64,000 bases of DNA. Source: Flavobacterium gelatinilyticum. GTDB taxonomy: Bacteria; Bacteroidota; Bacteroidia; Flavobacteriales; Flavobacteriaceae. The DNA is taken from NCBI RefSeq assembly GCF_027111295.1, contig NZ_CP114287.1, positions 3,906,001-3,970,000 of the forward strand. Reading direction: 5' to 3'. Below are positions 59,125 to 64,000 of the stretch, piece by piece (position 1 is the stretch's first letter; each line of letters begins with the position of its first letter). Under the pieces are notes generated by a model, which ran no database searches, was not told the DNA's origin, and saw nothing but the letters and a program-made list of their open reading frames with translations. Position numbers and translations under genes: made by a program.

Positions 59125-60701
59125 TGAAATTCAATTCAAAATATCTGCCAATCGTTATAGGAGCTACTTTTGCTCTGGGAACTGTAGCCGGAAGTTTTAT
59201 GAACTCTCCGGGTAATGACCAGCTTTTGGCTAAAAATTATTCCAAAACCAAACTCAATAAACTAATTGATTTTATCAACACAGAATATGTTGACAGCATC
59301 AATACAGATTCTATTGTGAATTTAACGGTCGATAATATTCTTTCGAAACTTGATCCGCATTCGGTTTATATTCCGCCAAGCGAACAGGCAGAAGTTGCCG
59401 AAAGCATGAAAGGAGATTTCGTTGGAATCGGGATTAATTTTTATATGTATAAAGATTCGGTTGCGATTATTAAACCGGTAGAAAACGGCCCTTCGGCAAA
59501 AGCCGGACTAAAATCAGGAGACCGAATTTTGTTTGCCGGAAAAACGAAGCTTTACGGCAGAAAACTGCCTTCGGATAGTTTGTTTTCTAAATTAAAAGGA
59601 ATCAAAGGATCAGAAATTGAGCTGACCGTTTTCAGGAAATCGGAACAAAAGAAATTAAAATTCAAAATAAAAAGAGATGTTATCCCGATAAAAAGTGTTG
59701 ATGCCTCTTTATTAATCGATAATACTACAGGTTATATCAAAATCAACCGTTTTGCCGAAACGACTTTTAATGAATTTAAAACCGGCTTAACGAAATTAAA
59801 ACAAAAAGGAATCCAGTCGCTGGTAATCGACCTTCGTGATAACGGCGGCGGTTATATGGAAGAAGCCATAGCGATTGCCGACGAATTCTTAAAAGACAAA
59901 CAGCTGATTGTTTTTACCAAAAGCAAAAACGGAACAACAGAAAAAACATTTGCCACAAAAGCCGGAAGTTTTGAAACCGGAAAAATATATGTCCTCATTA
60001 ATGAAAACAGCGCTTCTGCAAGTGAAATTCTGGCCGGAGCAATTCAGGATAATGACCGGGGTACAATTGTGGGACGTCGTTCTTTTGGAAAAGGTCTGGT
60101 GCAGCGGGAAATGGATTTTAACGATGGATCGGCCGTTCGCTTAACCGTTGCAAGGTACTACACGCCAACCGGACGTTCGATTCAGAAACCATATAAAAAA
60201 GGAAACGAGGAATATTTTAAAGAATCAGAATCAAGAATTGCAAGCGGCGAATTATACGCAAGAGACAGTATAAAAGTTGCCGATTCGCTGAAGTTTAAAA
60301 CGCCAAAAGGTAAAATTGTTTACGGCGGAGGAGGTATTGTTCCGGATGTTTTTGTTCCGATGGAAGCAGAACACGGGAATGAAAATGTTGCCTATTTGCT
60401 GCAAACCGGAGTTGTAGGTCATTTCGTTTTTGAAGAATTAGATAAAAACCGAAATGCTTTTGTCGGACTTCATTTTAATGAGTTTCTGGCTAAAATCAAA
60501 ACATCAGATGTATACTTTAAAAAGTTTAAAAACTACATTGCCTTAACCGGTTTAGATCTTAAATTAGATAAAACAAAAGGATTGGTAAACCGATATATTA
60601 CGGCAGAATTTGCCCGACAATTATTTGGAGAAACCTATTATTATGATGTCATTTTAAAAGAAGACGCCATGATTAAAGTCATTACCAGTCCAAAGAAATA
60701 A
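59124..60701 (+). CDS. S41-family C-terminal processing protease
   Basis: Encodes 525 residues. N-terminal membrane anchor (YLPIVIGATFALGTVAGSFM), a PDZ domain (about 75-165: GIGINFYMYKDSVAIIKPVE, GDRILFAGKTKLYG) and the S41 protease domain with the catalytic serine in LINENSASASEILAGAIQDN and lysine in RRSFGKGLVQREMDF. Such proteases trim or degrade periplasmic proteins. The start codon overlaps the deaminase stop by one base. Confidence 0.94.
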   Translation: MKFNSKYLPIVIGATFALGTVAGSFMNSPGNDQLLAKNYSKTKLNKLIDFINTEYVDSINTDSIVNLTVDNILSKLDPHSVYIPPSEQAEVAESMKGDFVGIGINFYMYKDSVAIIKPVENGPSAKAGLKSGDRILFAGKTKLYGRKLPSDSLFSKLKGIKGSEIELTVFRKSEQKKLKFKIKRDVIPIKSVDASLLIDNTTGYIKINRFAETTFNEFKTGLTKLKQKGIQSLVIDLRDNGGGYMEEAIAIADEFLKDKQLIVFTKSKNGTTEKTFATKAGSFETGKIYVLINENSASASEILAGAIQDNDRGTIVGRRSFGKGLVQREMDFNDGSAVRLTVARYYTPTGRSIQKPYKKGNEEYFKESESRIASGELYARDSIKVADSLKFKTPKGKIVYGGGGIVPDVFVPMEAEHGNENVAYLLQTGVVGHFVFEELDKNRNAFVGLHFNEFLAKIKTSDVYFKKFKNYIALTGLDLKLDKTKGLVNRYITAEFARQLFGETYYYDVILKEDAMIKVITSPKK

Positions 60702-60718
60702 TCTTAAATCCAAACCTA

Positions 60719-61084
60719 ATGGAAAAATCGGAAGTCGTAAATGCTGAAATCGAACTTTTAACAGCAATAAAAAAAGCAGATACTGCTGTTTTAGATCAAT
60801 TGCTTCATGATGATTTACTTTTTAATATGCCGGACGGTCAAACCATAACAAAAGAATTTGATATGCAGTCCTATCGTTCCGGAAAAATGAAAATCGAAAC
60901 TTTAGAAGCAACTGACCAAATTATCAATGTTATTGGCGATAATGCTGTTGTTGCTGTTACCATTTCATTAAAAGGAATTTACGATCAAAATCCAATTAAA
61001 GGAGTATTTAAATATGTTCGTGTCTGGAAACAATTTGATGGAAATTTAAAAGTTATTGCCGGAAGCTGTATACCGCTGGCATAA
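60719..61084 (+). CDS. NTF2-like (DUF4440-type) protein
   Basis: Encodes 121 residues, no signal peptide. The cone-shaped NTF2-like fold is suggested by VNAEIELLTAIKKADTAVLD, QLLHDDLLFNMPDGQTITKE and VAVTISLKGIYDQNPIKGVF followed by KYVRVWKQFDGNLKVIAGSC. These proteins bind small ligands or catalyse simple isomerisations; no specific site is seen. It lies 17 nt after the protease gene, likely the same operon. Confidence 0.85.
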   Translation: MEKSEVVNAEIELLTAIKKADTAVLDQLLHDDLLFNMPDGQTITKEFDMQSYRSGKMKIETLEATDQIINVIGDNAVVAVTISLKGIYDQNPIKGVFKYVRVWKQFDGNLKVIAGSCIPLA

Positions 61085-61174
61085 ATTTTGAATCCCAAAT
61101 AGTAATAATAACTCAAAACAAACCGGGCAGGCGCATTACAAATCGTAGCGTACTTAGCGGTTAAATCAAAATAT

Positions 61175-61486
61175 ATGAAAAATTTAAAAAAAGCAGGACT
61201 TCTTATTCTTTTAATGACTTTTATTGTCTCGTGTGCAGGTATGAAAACAAACAATGCTGTTTCCGGAACAATAGAATCAATAGAAAGAGGAAAAGACGGT
61301 TATACAGCAAAAATTAACACAGAGAAAAAAGAGGTTTATTTTGCCACCATCAGTATCGTGAATTTAGGCGGACCTCAAAATTACAAAGAATTAAAAACAG
61401 GAGATGTGGTTTCTGTAAAAGGAGAAATCTGGAAAACCGCTGATGAAAACCATATTAAGGTAACAGAGATTGTCTCGGTTAAATAA
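61175..61486 (+). CDS. Small hypothetical lipoprotein (OB-like)
   Basis: Encodes 103 residues. Lipobox MTFIVSCAG; the mature part (AVSGTIESIERGKDGYTAKI, EVYFATISIVNLGGPQNYKE, LKTGDVVSVKGEIWKT) looks like a small beta-barrel of OB type. No catalytic motif. Flanked upstream by 90 nt and downstream by a long perfect inverted repeat. Function unknown. Confidence 0.75.
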   Translation: MKNLKKAGLLILLMTFIVSCAGMKTNNAVSGTIESIERGKDGYTAKINTEKKEVYFATISIVNLGGPQNYKELKTGDVVSVKGEIWKTADENHIKVTEIVSVK

Positions 61487-61503
61487 AACTGAAATTAAAA
61501 AGT

Positions 61504-61579
61504 AAACCATATAAGTTATATAAGTTCATATATGCCTTTTGCGCATAAATTAAAGGGACTTATATAACTTATATGGTTT
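61504..61579. repeat. Perfect 22-bp inverted repeat with 32-nt loop
   Basis: Arms at 61504-61525 and 61558-61579 are exact complements (they begin AAACCATATAAG and end CTTATATGGTTT). It lies between convergent genes and could act as a terminator in both directions, or be a dispersed repeat unit. Confidence 0.85.
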
Positions 61580-61585
61580 TATATA

Positions 61586-62191
61586 TTATCGAATACTGTC
61601 GTGCGAATGTGTCTGCACACCGTTATTCCATAAAGTAAGAATATCTGTAGCAACTGCGGCGCCGCTTCCGGCTGCAATGGCTAACTGGCTTCTCCAGCCT
61701 GCTAAAGTTCCAATTACATAAATACCGTTGGCAACTTTATGATCTTCATTTTTCAGCTGAATACGCTGTTTTTCCGGAAGAGCTTTTTTATGCGGTTCAA
61801 CGTATTGCATCAAACCTTCTATGTCAAAAGTATTGGCAGAACCAATTCCCACCACGATATTTTTTGTTTGATAAGAATTTTTGTTGGTAACAACAGTAAA
61901 TGAAGGAAAAGAACCTTCAATTCGTATTACTTTTTCATTTGCAATCTGTTCGATATGCGGATAAGTGGCTGCTAAATCCTGTGTGCTTTCTGTAAGCAGT
62001 TCAGAGCCCAATTTGCCTGGCGTAATGCCATAGGCATTGTAGAAAACAGCCTCTTGTAAAGAAGAGTTTTTCTGATGAGTAAAAATCCCGATTTTCTTGT
62101 CGGTTACAAAAGCTTTGTTTTTTGCAGATCCTAAAACTAAGGCGCAGGACATTCCTGATACACCGCCTCCAATTATTAAAACGTCAAACAT
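61586..62191 (-). CDS. FAD-dependent oxidoreductase, thioredoxin-reductase-like, short
   Basis: Encodes 201 residues. The FAD-binding GxGxxG is at the start (DVLIIGGGVSGMSCALVLGS), and the C-terminal flavin motif is GIYVIGTLAGWRSQLAIAAG. The central NADPH-binding domain and the redox CxxC of thioredoxin reductases are missing, so it is a minimal flavin-binding form. It might use another electron donor or partner. Four bases downstream of a small membrane-protein gene, likely one operon. Confidence 0.85.
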   Translation of the reverse strand: MFDVLIIGGGVSGMSCALVLGSAKNKAFVTDKKIGIFTHQKNSSLQEAVFYNAYGITPGKLGSELLTESTQDLAATYPHIEQIANEKVIRIEGSFPSFTVVTNKNSYQTKNIVVGIGSANTFDIEGLMQYVEPHKKALPEKQRIQLKNEDHKVANGIYVIGTLAGWRSQLAIAAGSGAAVATDILTLWNNGVQTHSHDSIR

Positions 62192-62194
62192 AAA

Positions 62195-62395
62195 TTATCT
62201 GCCGTTTGTTTTTTCCTCAATTCTTTTTGAAATTCTAAAAATCAAAAGAATCAATACGGCGCAAAAAGAAGCTGCGATTCCAATAAAAGCAATCATACTG
62301 TCACCCTGAAAAGGATTCTGAAAGTCTAATAGCGTAATATTAAAAACAATTAAAGCTAATGCCAGAAGCACTAAGATTGAAGTGAAGATTTTCAT
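62195..62395 (-). CDS. Small two-segment membrane protein
   Basis: Encodes 66 residues: MKIFTSILVLLALALIVFNI, then a short loop (DFQNPFQGDS) and a second segment (MIAFIGIAASFCAVLILLIF) with a basic tail RISKRIEEKTNGR. No domain recognised. It lies 3 nt upstream of the flavin oxidoreductase gene and may be its membrane partner. Confidence 0.75.
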   Translation of the reverse strand: MKIFTSILVLLALALIVFNITLLDFQNPFQGDSMIAFIGIAASFCAVLILLIFRISKRIEEKTNGR

Positions 62396-62499
62396 GTTGG
62401 TTTATTATTTGTCTAAAACAGCAAGTGAACTTTACGTAAAAAAATGGCGTAAAGTTGTATTTTATAATTTTTTATGAGGTAAAAGTATAAAAATAAATA

Positions 62500-63078
62500 T
62501 TAGACAAACAAACCTTTAACATTAGCAGCGAATAATTTAACAGCAATTGCTAAAAGTATAACACCAAATGTCTTACGAACCACTCCAAGTCCGTTTTCTC
62601 CCAGTAAATTTTCGATTTTTTTGGATGACTTCAAAACGACGTAAACCAGTATGATATTTAGTAAAATTGCGATGATAATATTAATGGTATGAAACTGGGA
62701 ACGCAGCGACAGCAAAGTTGTCATCGTTCCTGCTCCGGCAATCAAAGGAAAAGCCAGAGGAACAATAGAGGCAGAGCCCGGTTCTTCGTCACGGTAAATT
62801 CTGATTCCCAGAATCATTTCCAAAGCAAGAAAAAACAAAACGAACGATCCTGCAACTGCAAATGAGTGAACATCAATACCAATTAGGTTTAAGAGCCCTT
62901 CTCCAACAAAAAGAAAAACTATCATAATGGCTCCGGCTACGATAGAAGCTTTTTCAGATTCGATATGTCCTACCTTCGCTCGTAAATTCACAATAATAGG
63001 AATAGAACCTACAATATCAATTACGGCAAAAAGCACCATACTAACGGTAATGATTTCTTTAAAATCGATTTCTAACAT
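62500..63078 (-). CDS. MarC-family membrane protein
   Basis: Encodes 192 residues with six hydrophobic segments. The opening (MLEIDFKEIITVSMVLFAVI) and the sequence DIVGSIPIIVNLRAKVG match MarC, as do IVPLAFPLIAGAGTMTTLLS and a polar turn before the last segments. The family was once linked to antibiotic resistance; the transport function is unclear. Single gene, 104 nt from the previous one. Confidence 0.92.
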   Translation of the reverse strand: MLEIDFKEIITVSMVLFAVIDIVGSIPIIVNLRAKVGHIESEKASIVAGAIMIVFLFVGEGLLNLIGIDVHSFAVAGSFVLFFLALEMILGIRIYRDEEPGSASIVPLAFPLIAGAGTMTTLLSLRSQFHTINIIIAILLNIILVYVVLKSSKKIENLLGENGLGVVRKTFGVILLAIAVKLFAANVKGLFV

Positions 63079-63421
63079 ATCGCTTTGATTTTTAAGGTTT
63101 AAAAAACTGCTGCAAAAGTAAATAATAAAGTTAGGTGTTTTTTCGACAGCTTGTATTTTTGTTATAAAAACATGGTTTATTGATTAAAAAAGTGATATTT
63201 GTAACAATAATGATTTTCTTTTGCATATACTGAAAAGTATAAAAGGTTTTACCGCAAGGCACGCAAAGACACTTTTGAAAGTTTCGCAAGATTAGGTTTG
63301 GATTTGTACAGACAAAAAATCTTCGAGAAGCTTTGCGTAAAAACCTGCGGACTTTGAGGTTGAATTTTTGGCAATGATTATCTGCTTTCTTTGACTATCT
63401 TTGCATTTTAAAAATACTATC
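63079..63421. repeat. Intergenic region with imperfect inverted repeat (63246-63350)
   Basis: This 343-nt space holds no credible gene. CGCAAAG (63262-63268) with GCAAGATT (63286-63293) is mirrored by AATCTTCG (63318-63325) and CTTTGCG (63331-63337). It belongs to the same GCAAAG/CTTTGC family as 9593-9638. The remaining DNA is AT-rich and carries the DUF3109 gene promoter at its end. Confidence 0.6.
63396..63403 (+). promoter_or_regulatory. -7 element of the DUF3109 gene
   Basis: TATCTTTG, an exact match to the consensus, 18 nt before the ATG at 63422. No clear -33 TTG. Confidence 0.55.
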
Positions 63422-63991
63422 ATGTTTCAGTTAGGTAAAACTATAATTTCAGAGGATATTCTGGAAAAAGAATTTGTGTGCAACTTGTCTGCCTGTAAAG
63501 GAGCTTGCTGCGTTGATGGAGATGCGGGTGCGCCTTTAAATGAGGCTGAAACGAAAATCTTAGAAGAAATCTACCCAAAAGTAAAACCTTTTTTAAGAAA
63601 AGAAGGAATAGAAGCAATCGAAGCACAGGGGACCTGGTTAACCGGAACCGACGGTGATCTTGAAACACCGCTGATTGATAATAAGGATTGCGCTTATGTT
63701 ATTTTTGACGGGAAAACAGCACTTTGCGGTATCGAGCAAGCGTATAATGAAGGAATTGTAGACTGGAAAAAACCGGTTTCGTGTCATTTATACCCAATCC
63801 GTGTAAAAGACTTTACCGAATTTGCGGCCGTTAATTATGACCGATGGGATATTTGTGATGATGCCTGTTCTCTGGGTAGAGAATTAGAAGTTCCGGTGTA
63901 TAAATTTGTAAAAGAAGCACTCATTCGACGCTTTGGAGAAGACTGGTATATGGAACTCGAAAAAGTAGCCGAAGAACTTAAAAATTCCTAA
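63422..63991 (+). CDS. DUF3109 family cysteine-rich protein
   Basis: Encodes 189 residues from MFQLGKTIISEDILEKEFVC (ATG at 63422); a TTG 21 nt upstream overlaps the -7 element. It contains many cysteines: CNLSACKGACCVDGDAGAPL, then CAYVIF, CGIEQAY, CHLYPIRV, CDDACSLG. This matches DUF3109, a cytoplasmic group whose cysteines may bind zinc or an iron-sulfur cluster. The last visible bases run 9 nt past its stop. Function unknown. Confidence 0.9.
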   Translation: MFQLGKTIISEDILEKEFVCNLSACKGACCVDGDAGAPLNEAETKILEEIYPKVKPFLRKEGIEAIEAQGTWLTGTDGDLETPLIDNKDCAYVIFDGKTALCGIEQAYNEGIVDWKKPVSCHLYPIRVKDFTEFAAVNYDRWDICDDACSLGRELEVPVYKFVKEALIRRFGEDWYMELEKVAEELKNS

Positions 63992-64000
63992 TAAAAAGAG

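Noticed and set aside
63079..63421. Hidden RNA or small gene in the 343-nt gap
   Set aside because: Only repeat-like inverted words and the DUF3109 promoter could be seen; no terminator or long frame supports a gene.

Overview
The window is a chromosomal piece of a Flavobacterium-like member of the Bacteroidota. The signs are: AT-rich DNA; -7 promoter elements of the TAnnTTTG type (often TATATTTG or TAAATTTG) with a TTG about 18-20 nt upstream; Ala-Gln-ending signal peptides; lipoproteins with SCSSDDN-type lipoboxes; type IX secretion (T9SS) C-terminal sorting domains; and families such as DUF5686, DUF3098, DUF4271, DUF4296 and DUF3109. No rRNA, tRNA, CRISPR array, insertion sequence or prophage was seen.

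Layout. 1-9.5 kb: the 3' part of a cation:proton antiporter, a small lipoprotein, a DUF5686 outer-membrane protein, then minus-strand housekeeping genes (frr, pyrH, truB, uppP, DUF3098, ftsX). 9.7-12.8 kb: a likely molybdenum-linked unit (ModE-type regulator, TonB-dependent receptor, molybdopterin-domain lipoprotein). 13-21.4 kb: leuS with an odd repeat-derived insertion, an ECF sigma factor with a membrane partner, a TPR histidine kinase with LuxR-type regulator, and a zinc peptidase. 21.5-28.8 kb: Lrp regulator, hemD, DUF4271, glycosyltransferase, pyrC, DUF4296, epimerase, tyrS. 28.9-32.2 kb: two T9SS-sorted proteins and a LuxE-like protein. 32.4-40.2 kb: an apparent phosphate-starvation locus: a surface lipoprotein, a TonB-dependent receptor, a PhoB/PhoR-like two-component pair and an OprO/P-type porin. 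40.2-49.6 kb: glycosyltransferase, a Lys/Ala-rich secreted protein, a very large outer-membrane barrel, DUF5808, an AraC regulator and a TonB-receptor-like barrel. 49.6-54.2 kb: a compact bacteriocin-like system. 54.3-64 kb: aspartate kinase, GNAT, fbp, TerB, HupE/UreJ, dCMP deaminase, S41 protease, lipoprotein, FAD oxidoreductase, MarC and DUF3109.

Most notable. (1) The bacteriocin-like system has a double-glycine precursor with four cysteines, a C39-peptidase ABC exporter, a membrane-anchored thioredoxin-fold protein, small membrane proteins (one of 55 residues at 52303-52470) and a divergent XRE regulator facing a direct-repeat operator. A hairpin sits between the precursor and the export genes. 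(2) Three promoters in the phosphate locus each carry five head-to-tail 11-nt units with a TAAC-like core, the geometry expected for PhoB binding. (3) The ModE-like/TonB/molybdopterin grouping suggests TonB-dependent uptake of a molybdenum compound. (4) leuS carries an in-frame insertion, made of intergenic-repeat-like DNA, in its editing domain. Calls come from reading the sequence and from memory of protein families; no database search was run.
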